DNA of 64,000 nucleotides from Sulfurimonas hydrogeniphila (GTDB lineage Bacteria > Campylobacterota > Campylobacteria > Campylobacterales > Sulfurimonadaceae). The stretch is from contig NZ_CP035534.1 in NCBI RefSeq assembly GCF_009068765.1, positions 992,001-1,056,000 of the forward strand. Direction: 5' to 3'. Both the position numbers and the translations under genes were made by a program. Within the stretch, counting starts at the first letter, position 1, and each line of letters begins with the position of its first letter. Shown piece by piece: positions 19,164 to 28,274 of the stretch. The notes under the pieces were generated by a model. It had not been told where the DNA came from, did not search any database, and saw only the letters and a list, made by a program, of their open reading frames with translations.

Positions 19164-21113
19164 ATGTTGAAAAACATTACTATTAAACAACAACTCCTCA
19201 TTGTTCCTGTCGTTATCTCCCTTGCATTTATCTATCTTTATTTTGCTATTGATTCTAACTTGGACAAACTTGAAGATAAAAGTCAAAAAGCTTCTATCTC
19301 CAACAAAATCGTCAAAGAGATGCTTGAAGCAAGAATAAACGAAAAAAACTATATACGACGAAAAGATGCAAACTATGCAAATGAGCTTCAAAAACTTGTG
19401 CAAGAGAGTTTACAAGAAGCAAAAGCTTTAAAGAAGAGTTTTAAAGATCCACAAAACAAACAGCTTGTTCAAGATGTTATAACAAACATAGAGCAGTACC
19501 TTCATCTGTTTAAAAAGTTTCAAAAACTTCGAGATGCTTCTTTAGAAGAAGAGGCAAAGATGGTAAAAGAGGCAAAAGATGTCGAAATTATCGCTTCAAA
19601 AGTAAGAGATATTCAAAAAAGACAGCGAGATAAAGTCATACGCACCTCAAAAGATGTACGAGTTATAGCAGATGAGATAGAAGAGGCATCTTTAGCGAAC
19701 AAAATAGTAAAAGAGCTTTTGCTTATGCGAATAGCAGAGAAAAATTACCTTCGCCGTAAAGATATAAAGTATCAAGACCAGGTAGAGGCGTATATTAGAA
19801 ATATTGAAAAGCTCTCTTTACATGTAAAAGATATTTTAGGCTCTCCAAAAAACAAAAGAATGATAGATGATATTTTGAAAGCTTTGAGTGAATATAAAAA
19901 AGCTTTTTATACTTTTAGTGAGCTGCGAGAGAAGTCACTTCAGGTAAATAAGCAGATGAAAAAAGAAGCACAAGAGGCTCAAGAAGCTCTTGTTACATTA
20001 AGAAAAGATCAAAAACAAGAGAAAGAGAAACTTGCTCAAAGTCTTCAAATGCAGTTGATTACTCTTTTTATAGCTATAGGTTTAGGTGTTATTGTCTTTA
20101 TGCTTTTTGTATCTACTACTATTAGTAGAAACCTTATGCAGATAGCGAATGCTGCAAAAAATTTAGCTTCTGGAGATGGTGATTTAACAAAGAGAATCCA
20201 TATTGAAGGTAAAAATGAATTGGCTAATGTTGCCAAATATATTAATCAATTTATTGAGAAGGTTCAAAATGCCATAAGTGAAGCTAAAACAGTCAGTAAT
20301 GAAGCCTCATCAATATCAAACGAACTCTCTGCTACATCTTTAGAGATTGGCAAACGGGTAGAAGATGAAGCTACTCTTGTAAAATCTATCAACAACGATA
20401 CAGATCAAACAACACAAGAAGCAGAGTTTGTTGATGATACAGTTCAAGAGATGCAAAAGATCTCACAAAACTCTTTTGAAGCATTAAGCCAAACTACAGA
20501 AAAAATAAATGCCCTTATTAGTACCGTAAAAGACTCCAGTGTAAAAGAGGAAGAACTTGCACTCAAGATGCAAGAGCTTAAAGAGAGTACCAATGATGTA
20601 AAAAGCATACTTGAACTCATAGGCGATATAGCTGAACAGACAAATTTGCTCTCACTCAATGCAGCCATTGAAGCAGCACGAGCAGGAGAGCATGGACGAG
20701 GTTTTGCTGTTGTTGCTGATGAAGTAAGAAAGCTTGCAGAGAGAACCCAAAAAAGTCTTACAGAGATAAATGCCACCATCAATGTTGTTGTGCAGTCAGT
20801 TGATGAATCAAGCGATAATATGCAAGAAAACGCAAAAGAGATAGCTCAAGCAGCTGAACAGGCAGGTGATGTAGAAGAGAGCATAGACAGTGTTATGGAT
20901 GCTATAGAAAAATCAAAATCAATGGCACAGGAGAGCTCTTTAGCTGTAGATAAACTCAAAAACAGAGTTGTTGACATCTCCAAAAATATGGCGAAGCTCA
21001 ATGATGTATCTATCACTAATGCAAGAAGTGTTGAAGAGATTGCTGCAGCAGCTGAACATCAAAATGATATCATTGAAAAATTAAATGCCCAACTTAGCAG
21101 TTTTAAAAGTTAG
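19164..21113 (+). CDS. Methyl-accepting chemotaxis protein with a repeated helical sensor (HBM-like)
   Basis: 649 residues. It has one membrane segment near residues 9-28, a large periplasmic helical sensor to about 292, a second membrane segment (about 293-315), a HAMP domain and a cytoplasmic signalling domain. The hairpin tip [20 protein letters not shown] and the following [15 protein letters not shown] are intact. The sensor contains two similar units, [21 protein letters not shown] and [21 protein letters not shown], each followed by a similar helix, which fits the helical bimodular family. cheB and cheR follow directly, so its methylation enzymes may be dedicated. Confidence 0.92.
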   Translation: MLKNITIKQQLLIVPVVISLAFIYLYFAIDSNLDKLEDKSQKASISNKIVKEMLEARINEKNYIRRKDANYANELQKLVQESLQEAKALKKSFKDPQNKQLVQDVITNIEQYLHLFKKFQKLRDASLEEEAKMVKEAKDVEIIASKVRDIQKRQRDKVIRTSKDVRVIADEIEEASLANKIVKELLLMRIAEKNYLRRKDIKYQDQVEAYIRNIEKLSLHVKDILGSPKNKRMIDDILKALSEYKKAFYTFSELREKSLQVNKQMKKEAQEAQEALVTLRKDQKQEKEKLAQSLQMQLITLFIAIGLGVIVFMLFVSTTISRNLMQIANAAKNLASGDGDLTKRIHIEGKNELANVAKYINQFIEKVQNAISEAKTVSNEASSISNELSATSLEIGKRVEDEATLVKSINNDTDQTTQEAEFVDDTVQEMQKISQNSFEALSQTTEKINALISTVKDSSVKEEELALKMQELKESTNDVKSILELIGDIAEQTNLLSLNAAIEAARAGEHGRGFAVVADEVRKLAERTQKSLTEINATINVVVQSVDESSDNMQENAKEIAQAAEQAGDVEESIDSVMDAIEKSKSMAQESSLAVDKLKNRVVDISKNMAKLNDVSITNARSVEEIAAAAEHQNDIIEKLNAQLSSFKS

Positions 21114-21116
21114 AAA

Positions 21117-21670
21117 ATGCACAAGCTAGTACTTATTGGCGCATCAACAGGTGGACCAGGGCATATAAAAAAATAGTCCAAAAACTAGATAAAAATACTA
21201 AAGCATCATTTGTCATAGCCCAGCATATGAATAGTAATGTAATGGAGAGTTTTACTACAGAACTCTCAAGTATTTCCAAGCTACCTCTACACCTTGTAGA
21301 AGATAAAACAAAGATTGAACCATCCTCTATCTATATATGTAAAACAAGTTCAAAGTTCTCAATCCAATCAGATTCTATCTATTTAGACTCTTTAGATAAA
21401 GAGACACTCTATACACCAAGCATTGATGCTCTTTTTGAGTCTGCACTTGGATGTTTGCCTCAGTATGGAGTTACAGCTGTGATTTTAACAGGTATAGGTG
21501 ATGATGGATCAAAAGGGATGGATTTACTTTATAAGAAAGGGGCATTGTGCATAGCTGAAAGCAGTGAGAGTGCTAAAGTTTATGGAATGCCAAAAGCAGC
21601 ATATGAGCAAAATCAAAACATTGAAATCATGCATATTGACAATATAGCCAAATATCTTCAAAATGTTTAA
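21117..21670 (+). CDS. cheB: CheB-type methylesterase without receiver domain, split by a -1 frameshift
   Basis: The first frame runs from the ATG at 21117 to a TAG at 21174-21176; the rest is in the -1 frame to 21670. Joined, the protein is about 184 residues and lacks the receiver domain of classical CheB. All catalytic motifs are present across the break: GASTGG with Ser10, AQHM with His37, and GIGDDGSKGMD with the aspartate. The break is at a run of seven A. The zero frame reads ATA AAA AAA TAG, so the A AAA AAA heptamer is placed just as in dnaX-type -1 frameshifting. It could equally be a one-base loss or a sequencing error. It overlaps cheR by eight bases. Confidence 0.8.
21167..21173 (+). 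other. A AAA AAA slippery heptamer in cheB
   Basis: Seven A directly before the in-frame TAG, phased as X XXY YYZ relative to the upstream reading frame. A Shine-Dalgarno-like AGGTGG (21149-21154) lies 12 bases upstream, though it also encodes the catalytic GG. A weak 4-bp hairpin (TAGT and ACTA, 21174-21187) follows. A slip of -1 here restores the full CheB. Confidence 0.5.
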
Positions 21671-22469
21671 TTTTTTTAGAAAAAAAGCTTTAAACTCTCT
21701 TGAGTATTCTCACGAGACTAATAGTGTCGAAGTAAATAGAAGTGCTAAAAAAGAACTTTATATATACATTGAGAAGCAATCAGGAATAATTTTAGATGAA
21801 AACAAACCTCTTATTGAACAAAAAATAGTTGATTATTGTAAAAATAATAATATAGCCTCTTTTTCTAAGCTTCTTGAGCATATTCAAGAGAATACATTTA
21901 ATTTTGAAGAGTTTATAACCCTCATTACGATTAATGAAACCTACTTTTTTCGTGAGCATACACAGATTCAAGAAGCTTTAGAAAATTATAAAAATACTCA
22001 TAAAAAATTACATATTTTATCTCTCCCATCTTCAACAGGAGAGGAAGTTTATAGCATTGTTATTACTGCATTAGAGATGAATATAAGTAATTTTACAGTT
22101 GTCGGAGTTGATATTGACAAAAATGTTATACAAAAAGCAAAAGAGGGGATCTATAAAGAGCGTTCACTTCATAGAGTCAAACAAGATATTATAGAAAAAT
22201 ACTTTACAAAGAAAAATAATAGTTTTTATGTAAAAGAAGATGTTAAAAAGTTTGTAGAATTTCATATTGCCAATATATTTGAAACAAATCTTACTAAGCT
22301 TGGAAAATTTGACATTATTTTCTCTCGTAATATGTTTATATATTTTAATGACGAGAAGAAGATACAAGCATATAAACATCTCCAAAAGTTAAAAAAAGAG
22401 AATACAACAAACATTTATCTAGGACATGCGGATGTATCAAGTCAACTAGAACATTATATTAGGAGTTGA
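21663..22469 (+). CDS. cheR: CheR-type chemoreceptor methyltransferase
   Basis: 268 residues. CheR methylates glutamates of chemoreceptors using SAM. An N-terminal helical domain is followed by the Rossmann domain. Landmarks are TINETYFFRE near residue 90, the SAM-binding SLPSSTGEEVYS (family form is usually SAACSTGEE) and FSRNMFIYF (usually CRNVLIYF). The substitutions are mild and the enzyme is probably active. It overlaps cheB by eight bases, so it would be coupled to CheB translation if the frameshift is bypassed. Confidence 0.9.
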   Translation: MFNFFRKKALNSLEYSHETNSVEVNRSAKKELYIYIEKQSGIILDENKPLIEQKIVDYCKNNNIASFSKLLEHIQENTFNFEEFITLITINETYFFREHTQIQEALENYKNTHKKLHILSLPSSTGEEVYSIVITALEMNISNFTVVGVDIDKNVIQKAKEGIYKERSLHRVKQDIIEKYFTKKNNSFYVKEDVKKFVEFHIANIFETNLTKLGKFDIIFSRNMFIYFNDEKKIQAYKHLQKLKKENTTNIYLGHADVSSQLEHYIRS

Positions 22470-22472
22470 AGT

Positions 22473-23213
22473 ATGAAAAAAATCTTTTTAGGTACTGCTT
22501 TGGTAGCATTTATATCTGTCAATATGCAGGCAGAAATTATTGCTGATAGACCAGGTTTTAGTACAGGAACATATACAGTGAAACCTGGAAAGTTTAATAT
22601 TGAGATGGGATACAATTACACTTTTGACACACTTTCATCGAAAAACAATACTCAAGATTTTCCTCTTTTTGAACTTCGTACAGGGGTTACAGAAGATATT
22701 GAATTTGATTTTTTATGGGATGGATGGAGTACTACAAAAGATTTTAAGGAGAGCCCTACATCTGATATAACCATAGGTGGAAAATATAGCCTCATTAAAA
22801 ATGAGAAATATAATTTTACATTTATGACACTCGTAACATTGCCGACAGATACGCAGAGCAACTTTAAAACAGAAAATATTTCACCACTCGTTGGGTTGTT
22901 GTGGGATTATACACTAAATGAAACTGTTTCATTTTTTGGAACATTTCAATCGAGTACTTACAGGGATGAAAAACGAATCTATGATTTTCAACCTGCAACT
23001 GGGATTACTTTTAGCCATACAGAGAAGTTTGCCAGCTTTATAGAACTCTATTCCATCATACCATCTTCATCAATAATACCTACGGAAAAAGTAGTTGATG
23101 GAGGTTTTACATATTTACTACAAGAGAATATTCAACTTGATATAAACGGAGGATTAGGACTCAATAGAGAGTCTGAAGACTTCTTTGGACTTGGCATTGC
23201 AATAGGGTTTTAA
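22473..23213 (+). CDS. Outer-membrane channel-like protein (phenol-degradation MetA-like family)
   Basis: 246 residues with a signal peptide cut near residue 20 (MQAE). The mature start IIADRPGFSTGTYTV carries the DRPGFSTG signature of the MetA-pathway beta-barrel family. Alternating hydrophobic strands follow and the protein ends in a phenylalanine, as outer-membrane barrels do. AGGAG lies eight bases before the start, inside the end of cheR. Its stop overlaps the stop of the convergent histidine kinase gene. The transported compound, if any, is unknown; a link to the adjacent receptor is inference. Confidence 0.75.
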   Translation: MKKIFLGTALVAFISVNMQAEIIADRPGFSTGTYTVKPGKFNIEMGYNYTFDTLSSKNNTQDFPLFELRTGVTEDIEFDFLWDGWSTTKDFKESPTSDITIGGKYSLIKNEKYNFTFMTLVTLPTDTQSNFKTENISPLVGLLWDYTLNETVSFFGTFQSSTYRDEKRIYDFQPATGITFSHTEKFASFIELYSIIPSSSIIPTEKVVDGGFTYLLQENIQLDINGGLGLNRESEDFFGLGIAIGF

Positions 23214-24220
23214 CTAGTATAAAACTTGATTCCTACAAAGGTTCCTTTGCCTTTTTTGCTGCGAATTTTTATAGAGGCACTGTGAAGTTCCAAGATCCAA
23301 GTTGCCAAGCTAAGTCCAAGTCCATACCCATCACTGTTTGAAAAGGCATTTTCACCTCTATAGTAAGGATGAAAAATTAACTTGAGTTCTTTTTTATCTA
23401 TTCCTATGCCGTAATCAATTATTGCAAGAAAAATAAAGTTTTTCTTTTTTCTAAGGATAATTTTTATCCTCTTGTTTGGTAATGAATATTTTATTGCATT
23501 ATCAATAATATTTCCAATAGCATGTTGAAGTAGTTTTTCATGACCGTGTATTGAGATTGCCTGATTGATCTCTATATCTATTTTTAGGTGTTTAGCTTCT
23601 ATCTCACTTTTTTTTGTGTCCAATATAGAGTAGAGGATATCATTGAGTAAAACCCGTTGCATAGAGTTGTTGAGCTTTTTTATATTGTTGTTTGAGACAT
23701 AGAGCATTTGAGAGACTATGTTTTCAAGACTATTTATTTTTTGTATAAATGCTCGCAACTCTGTTGCAAGATTATCTTGAAGTGCTGTGTAGTAAAGAGA
23801 GTATTCTAGCTTAGCTTTAAGCTCAGCAAGAGGTGTTTTTAGCTCATGTGCCATATTCGCATTAAATGATTGTGCAACTTTGTTTTTTTGATTCAAATAA
23901 AAAATTATTTTATTTACCTCTTCTACAAACTGTTTAATCTCTTGAATGTTTTTAGGTATACAAAGCGGTTGGATATTATCATGTAAAATCTCTTTTTCAA
24001 TACTGACAATAGTATCTGTTATATAACTATTGAGATGCACTAGTTTTATTTTTAGCCAGAGAAAGTAGAGAATGGTAAAAATATTAAATATAATGTAGTA
24101 TTTTATATATGGCTCTAAAGAGTTCAAATTTTCTAAAAAAACTATATGAACTAAAAGCAGTGTTAGTAAAAAAAGAACTTTTTTATATCTCAAAAGTCTA
24201 CTCAACAATTTTATAACCAA
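23210..24220 (-). CDS. Sensor histidine kinase
   Basis: 336 residues. It has two hydrophobic segments in the first 60 residues with almost no periplasmic loop, then an H-box AHELKTPLAELKAKLEY, an N-box NIIDNAIKYS, DYGIGIDKKE and GYGLGLSLATWILELH. The loop between membrane segments is too short for a normal periplasmic sensor domain, so the signal may be sensed in the membrane or through a partner. It starts at a TTG overlapping the response regulator gene by 23 bases. The pair faces the outer-membrane gene tail to tail. Confidence 0.9.
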   Translation of the reverse strand: MVIKLLSRLLRYKKVLFLLTLLLVHIVFLENLNSLEPYIKYYIIFNIFTILYFLWLKIKLVHLNSYITDTIVSIEKEILHDNIQPLCIPKNIQEIKQFVEEVNKIIFYLNQKNKVAQSFNANMAHELKTPLAELKAKLEYSLYYTALQDNLATELRAFIQKINSLENIVSQMLYVSNNNIKKLNNSMQRVLLNDILYSILDTKKSEIEAKHLKIDIEINQAISIHGHEKLLQHAIGNIIDNAIKYSLPNKRIKIILRKKKNFIFLAIIDYGIGIDKKELKLIFHPYYRGENAFSNSDGYGLGLSLATWILELHSASIKIRSKKGKGTFVGIKFYTS

Positions 24221-24866
24221 TACCTCTTACCGTGTGTATGATTTTTGTATCTTTAGAACTTTCTATTTTTTTTCTGAGATTATAAATAGTAACATTCAAA
24301 AGATTTGGGTCTATAAAGTTTTCCATATTCCATATATAATCTATAATCTCGGTTTTTGAGACAACACTGTTTTTTCTTTTCATTAGTAGCAGAAGAAGAT
24401 TAAATTCATTATTTCTTAATTCTATAGTTTTATCTCCTTTTTTTAGCTCTCTTGACATAATGTTGAGCGTCAAGTCTCTTGCTTTGAGAATATGACTTTT
24501 TATGTTAGTTGAGCGTTTTGAGAGTGCACGGACTCGAGCTACAAGTTCTATGAAACGAAAAGGCTTTGTGAGATAATCATCTGCTCCCTTATTGAGTCCA
24601 TCAACAATATCGTCACATGTACTACTTGCACTAAGCATCAATAGAGGAGTGTTATTTTCATTTTTTCGGAGTTCATAGCAAAAAGAGCTTCCATCTCCAT
24701 CTGGCAGTATTTTATCAAGAACAATAACATCATAATTTTTCATTTGAATATATGAGCTGGCTTCATCTATTAATACTACACTATCAACGCAAATCCCTTC
24801 CTCTTGTAAACCTTTTGTAAGTATTGCTGCTAGTTCCATATCGTCTTCAACTAAAAGAATATTCAT
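24198..24866 (-). CDS. OmpR-type response regulator
   Basis: 222 residues. The receiver domain has the acidic pair ED near residues 7-8, the phosphorylated aspartate in VIVLDKILPDGDG (about residue 51) and the lysine of LTKPFR. The C-terminal winged helix ends with the usual HTVRGIGYKIVE. An AAGG site lies before the ATG. It is the partner of the kinase that overlaps it. An inverted repeat at 24941-24971, upstream of this gene, is a candidate binding site. Confidence 0.93.
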   Translation of the reverse strand: MNILLVEDDMELAAILTKGLQEEGICVDSVVLIDEASSYIQMKNYDVIVLDKILPDGDGSSFCYELRKNENNTPLLMLSASSTCDDIVDGLNKGADDYLTKPFRFIELVARVRALSKRSTNIKSHILKARDLTLNIMSRELKKGDKTIELRNNEFNLLLLLMKRKNSVVSKTEIIDYIWNMENFIDPNLLNVTIYNLRKKIESSKDTKIIHTVRGIGYKIVE

Positions 24867-24940
24867 TCATTAACCTTGATATCGTTTTGCGTAATCTATT
24901 ATATAACAACATCATATAATATCTTATTAAATTTTGATTG

Positions 24941-24971
24941 ATAATCTTAATAAAAGTATTTTTAAGATTAT
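24941..24971. repeat. 10-bp inverted repeat in the divergent region between the response regulator and ppaC
   Basis: ATAATCTTAA (24941-24950) and TTAAGATTAT (24962-24971) are perfect complements with an 11-base spacer. A related ATCTTATTAAA lies about two helical turns to the left (near 24921). It lies about 75 bases before the response regulator start and 20 bases before the ppaC -10 box, so it could serve either. Confidence 0.5.
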
Positions 24972-24990
24972 TATTTTTGTAAATTTACAG

Positions 24991-24996
24991 TATAAT
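24991..24996 (+). promoter_or_regulatory. -10 box of ppaC
   Basis: ACAGTATAATTCG with TATAAT at 24991-24996. The ribosome site AAAGG follows at 25008-25012 and the ATG at 25019. Confidence 0.55.
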
Positions 24997-25018
24997 TCGA
25001 AAAAAATAAAGGCTTAAA

Positions 25019-25939
25019 ATGTCAGTATATGTTTTTGGACACAAAAATCCCGATAGTGACTCTATTGTTGGTGCTATCTCATTATCTTATTTAAAAAACC
25101 AAGTTGAAAAGGAAGAGTATATTCCTGCCCGTCAGGGTGAAATAACTGCTGAGACCGAGTTTATTTTAGATAAATTCGGCGGTACTCTGCCAATGCTCAA
25201 AACATCAGTGGCAGGTGAGAGAGTTTTTATAGTTGATTCTACCGACAAAGCACATTTTCAGGACGATATTGACGAAGCAACTATAATAGGTATTGCCGAC
25301 CACCATAAACTGGGTGATTTGACTACGGATACGCCTCTTGAAGCATGGATTCGACCGATTGGGTGTTCTAACACGGTAATTTATGAAATGTACAGATGTT
25401 ACGGTGTGGAAGTACCAAAAGAGATTGCAGGTTTAATGATGATGGCAATTTTAAGTGATACGGTTATATTTAAATCTCCTACATGTACCAAAGTCGATAC
25501 CAAAGCGGTCAAAGAACTAGCAGAAATTGCCGGAGTAACAGACTATAAAAAACTGGCGATGGAGATGTTTATAGTAAAATCTGCTGTTGACGGTGCAAGT
25601 GCCCGTGATTTAAATACACGGGATTATAAAGAGTTTAATATGAACGGCACAAAAGTCGGTATCGGGCAGCTTGAAATGGTCGATATTTCAGTCTTGGAAC
25701 CTCGTGAAGAGGAACTGCTTGAAGATATGAAAAAGATGAAAGAAGAGGGCGGACTGCATACTGTTTTGATTCTTTTGACAGACATCATGAAAGAGGGTTC
25801 AAAACTTTTGGTTGTCAGTGATGACGAATCAAAAATAGAAAAAGCATTTGACATTAAACTCCAAGACCATAAAGCATGGCTCGATGGCGTACTGAGCCGT
25901 AAAAAGCAGGTAGTGCCTTTTGTGCAGCCTCAGTTTTAA
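25019..25939 (+). CDS. ppaC: Manganese-dependent inorganic pyrophosphatase (family II)
   Basis: 306 residues. It splits pyrophosphate to phosphate. The DHH-superfamily metal motifs are visible: GHKNPDSDS at residues 7-15, the central DHH as IADHHKLGD near residue 90, and the C-terminal DHHA2 domain, ending SRKKQVVPFVQPQF. Catalytic Asp and His residues look intact. It stands as a single gene; the convergent PH-domain gene overlaps its end by four bases. Confidence 0.96.
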   Translation: MSVYVFGHKNPDSDSIVGAISLSYLKNQVEKEEYIPARQGEITAETEFILDKFGGTLPMLKTSVAGERVFIVDSTDKAHFQDDIDEATIIGIADHHKLGDLTTDTPLEAWIRPIGCSNTVIYEMYRCYGVEVPKEIAGLMMMAILSDTVIFKSPTCTKVDTKAVKELAEIAGVTDYKKLAMEMFIVKSAVDGASARDLNTRDYKEFNMNGTKVGIGQLEMVDISVLEPREEELLEDMKKMKEEGGLHTVLILLTDIMKEGSKLLVVSDDESKIEKAFDIKLQDHKAWLDGVLSRKKQVVPFVQPQF

Positions 25940-26385
25940 CTCTTTTTAGACTTGTTTGAATAGTGCGTTGCACTGACAATATCACCGATGATGGCGCGGT
26001 GATAGAGGTAGGGCTGTTTTATATTGCTTATAACATACCTGCCGCCGGATGTCGTGATTACTTCCAGTGTTCCAACATCAATTATTTTGCCAAATCTTTT
26101 ACTGAAAGGCTTGATATAGATAGTTCTGATCTCTTCAAGGTTAATCGGAAAAATCTCTTTTTGTACCCGGCCCTTGAGAATAATAAGCCTTTTTTGTGTG
26201 AGCAGACAGTTGTAGGATTTTTTTTCTTTTATTTCATCCAGATGGACAAAAAAAGTGCGAATCATTAAAACAATACCAATCACACCTATTTCGTACTCAT
26301 ATCCTATAAACAGCAGAAGAGATCCCAGGGCATAGAGTTTTATCATAGGCAAATAAAACGTTTTTGATATTTCTGCCCGTACCAA
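25936..26385 (-). CDS. Small membrane protein with a bacterial PH-like domain
   Basis: 149 residues from the TTG at 26385. It has two close hydrophobic segments (about residues 12-45) and then a PH-like (DUF304-type) domain including YNCLLTQKRLIILKG and TLEVITTSGGRYVI. The TTG has no ribosome site. Upstream, the frame stays open with no ATG, GTG or TTG as far as a TAG, and encodes IENFKKVLHKDESVL, the usual lead-in of this domain. An AAGGA (26435-26439) lies seven bases before an ATA at 26425-26427, so the true start may be that AUA codon. It follows the acyl-CoA synthetase gene closely. Confidence 0.75.
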   Translation of the reverse strand: MVRAEISKTFYLPMIKLYALGSLLLFIGYEYEIGVIGIVLMIRTFFVHLDEIKEKKSYNCLLTQKRLIILKGRVQKEIFPINLEEIRTIYIKPFSKRFGKIIDVGTLEVITTSGGRYVISNIKQPYLYHRAIIGDIVSATHYSNKSKKS

Positions 26386-26451
26386 AACCGATTCATCTTT
26401 GTGCAGAACCTTTTTAAAATTTTCTATGATATTTTCCTTTTGCGTTATTGT

Positions 26452-28125
26452 CTATTCTGTATAAAGATATCTTTTTATCTTTTTTGTCGGTGTTTTTACA
26501 AAAGGCTCAATCTGTTCTATAAATTTCTGAATTTTTGAAAATGAGGCCAACTGTGCATTGACCTCTATTCTCATATTTTCCAGGTAATCTGCAATTTTTT
26601 CTCTGACTTCATTTTCCGGCATATTATGAGCATTAAACATTTTATCAATAAGTTCATAGTCCAGGTGTACTCTTGCAACGAGTTTTCCGTCTTTTTCCAT
26701 CACAAGGGAATCAAGAACCGTCTCATGTTGATTGATGATAGCCTCTATCTGTTCCGGATATATGTTTTCTCCACCGGGACCGATAATGACATTTTTACTT
26801 CTTCCGCTGATAAAGAGATACCCGTCTTCATCTATGTAACCCAAGTCTCCGGTATAAAACCAGCCATCTTTGATAACCTCTTTTGTCTGCTCTTCATCTT
26901 TGTAATAGCCTATCATTACACTGGGTGATCTGGTTATAATCTCTCCTTCACCGTTTTGCGGGTTGGGATCTTTTATCTGCACTTCGACTCCGACCATCGG
27001 CAAGCCGGTAGAGCCTATCTTGATCGGGTAGCCGATTCTCCCTCCCGCTATAAGCGGAGATGTTTCGGTGAGTCCATAGCCTACAATGTATGGAAAGTTG
27101 GCTTCTGCCAAAAATTTTTCTACAAAGGGAGAGAGTGCTGCACCGCCTATACCGAAAAATTTGATCCGGCCTCCGAATGTTTCGATTAATTTTTTTCCGG
27201 CAACTTTATTGAGCAGTTTGCGTATAAAAGGAATGGAGTAGAGTGTTTTTATAATAAACGAACCGGTAAATTTTGGCAATATTTTATTTTTGTATATTTT
27301 TTCTATGATTAGAGGCACACTGAGCATCATAGTCGGTCTGACGCTGGCGAATGCCTTGATAAGAACATTGGGTGTAGGTGCTTTGTCGAGATATACAATG
27401 TCTGCACCATGTAAAATCGGCAGTATCATACCGACAGTACACTCGAGAGTATGTGCCAAAGGTAAAATGGAAAGAAAAGTATCTTCGGGTAAAATAGTTA
27501 CGTTTTTATAGGCACTCATTGCATTGGTAACAAGGTTTTTGTGTGAGAGCATCACCCCTTTTGAGTGCCCTGTCGTGCCTGACGTATACAAAAGTGCCGC
27601 CATATCATCTTCTTTTGGTCTTGGAAGTTCTTTGGAAGCCATTTTCTGTGTCAGTTTTGCGATGTAACTGTGATTTGTTAACTCATCTATGAGTGTTAAA
27701 TCATCAAGTTTTATAACAAACTTCATATTGGAATTATCCAGCTCTTCTATGGTTTGAAGATGCTTTTGTGATACAAAAACAGCTTTTGCCTCAGAGTGTC
27801 TGATAATGTGCTGGACATCAGAGGGATGAAAATCAGGAAGTATGGGAACAATGACACCGCCAAAATAGGTAACAGAAAAATATGCAACAGCCCAGTTAGG
27901 CATATTTTCACTCAGCAGGGCAACTTTATCGCCTTTTCTGATACCGTTTTTCTTTAAAAGTTTGATCATGGCATGTACATTTTCATGTAACTCTTCATAG
28001 CTCATAGGGTCCTGGTCAACTTTAGACAATACTTTTTTCTGTCCGTACAGCTCAACTGACCGTTTTAGCAAACTTGGCAGTGTGTAGTCCTGCATATTTT
28101 CATAAGGGTAGGTAATATCTGTCAT
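26452..28125 (-). CDS. Long-chain acyl-CoA synthetase / AMP-binding enzyme
   Basis: 557 residues of the ANL superfamily, which activates a fatty acid with ATP and joins it to CoA. The P-loop LLYTSGTTGHSKGVM is near residue 180, GYGLTETSPL near 345, and the adenylate-binding GDLGYIDEDGYLFISGRSKNVII near 430. The C-terminal part ends near PTKKIKRYLYTE with the catalytic lysine of the family. It could be an acyl-ACP ligase or a phospholipid recycling enzyme; exact substrate unknown. The small PH-domain gene follows in the same direction. Confidence 0.88.
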   Translation of the reverse strand: MTDITYPYENMQDYTLPSLLKRSVELYGQKKVLSKVDQDPMSYEELHENVHAMIKLLKKNGIRKGDKVALLSENMPNWAVAYFSVTYFGGVIVPILPDFHPSDVQHIIRHSEAKAVFVSQKHLQTIEELDNSNMKFVIKLDDLTLIDELTNHSYIAKLTQKMASKELPRPKEDDMAALLYTSGTTGHSKGVMLSHKNLVTNAMSAYKNVTILPEDTFLSILPLAHTLECTVGMILPILHGADIVYLDKAPTPNVLIKAFASVRPTMMLSVPLIIEKIYKNKILPKFTGSFIIKTLYSIPFIRKLLNKVAGKKLIETFGGRIKFFGIGGAALSPFVEKFLAEANFPYIVGYGLTETSPLIAGGRIGYPIKIGSTGLPMVGVEVQIKDPNPQNGEGEIITRSPSVMIGYYKDEEQTKEVIKDGWFYTGDLGYIDEDGYLFISGRSKNVIIGPGGENIYPEQIEAIINQHETVLDSLVMEKDGKLVARVHLDYELIDKMFNAHNMPENEVREKIADYLENMRIEVNAQLASFSKIQKFIEQIEPFVKTPTKKIKRYLYTE

Positions 28126-28274
28126 AGTTCATCTTTTATCTTTATTTGTTATTTTATTATACAGAGTATTTCTTTAATGTAAAATGTAGAGTGATTAAAT
28201 ATACAATTAATTTTAATAAGAGTAGAATTTTAGAAGCACGCTTAGGTGTCTTTTTTATTTTGGAGAATAAAGCA

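Noticed and set aside
25963-26268. 101-codon forward frame opposite the PH-domain gene
   Set aside because: It lies wholly antisense to a gene with a recognisable domain, has no ribosome site and reads as a shadow frame.
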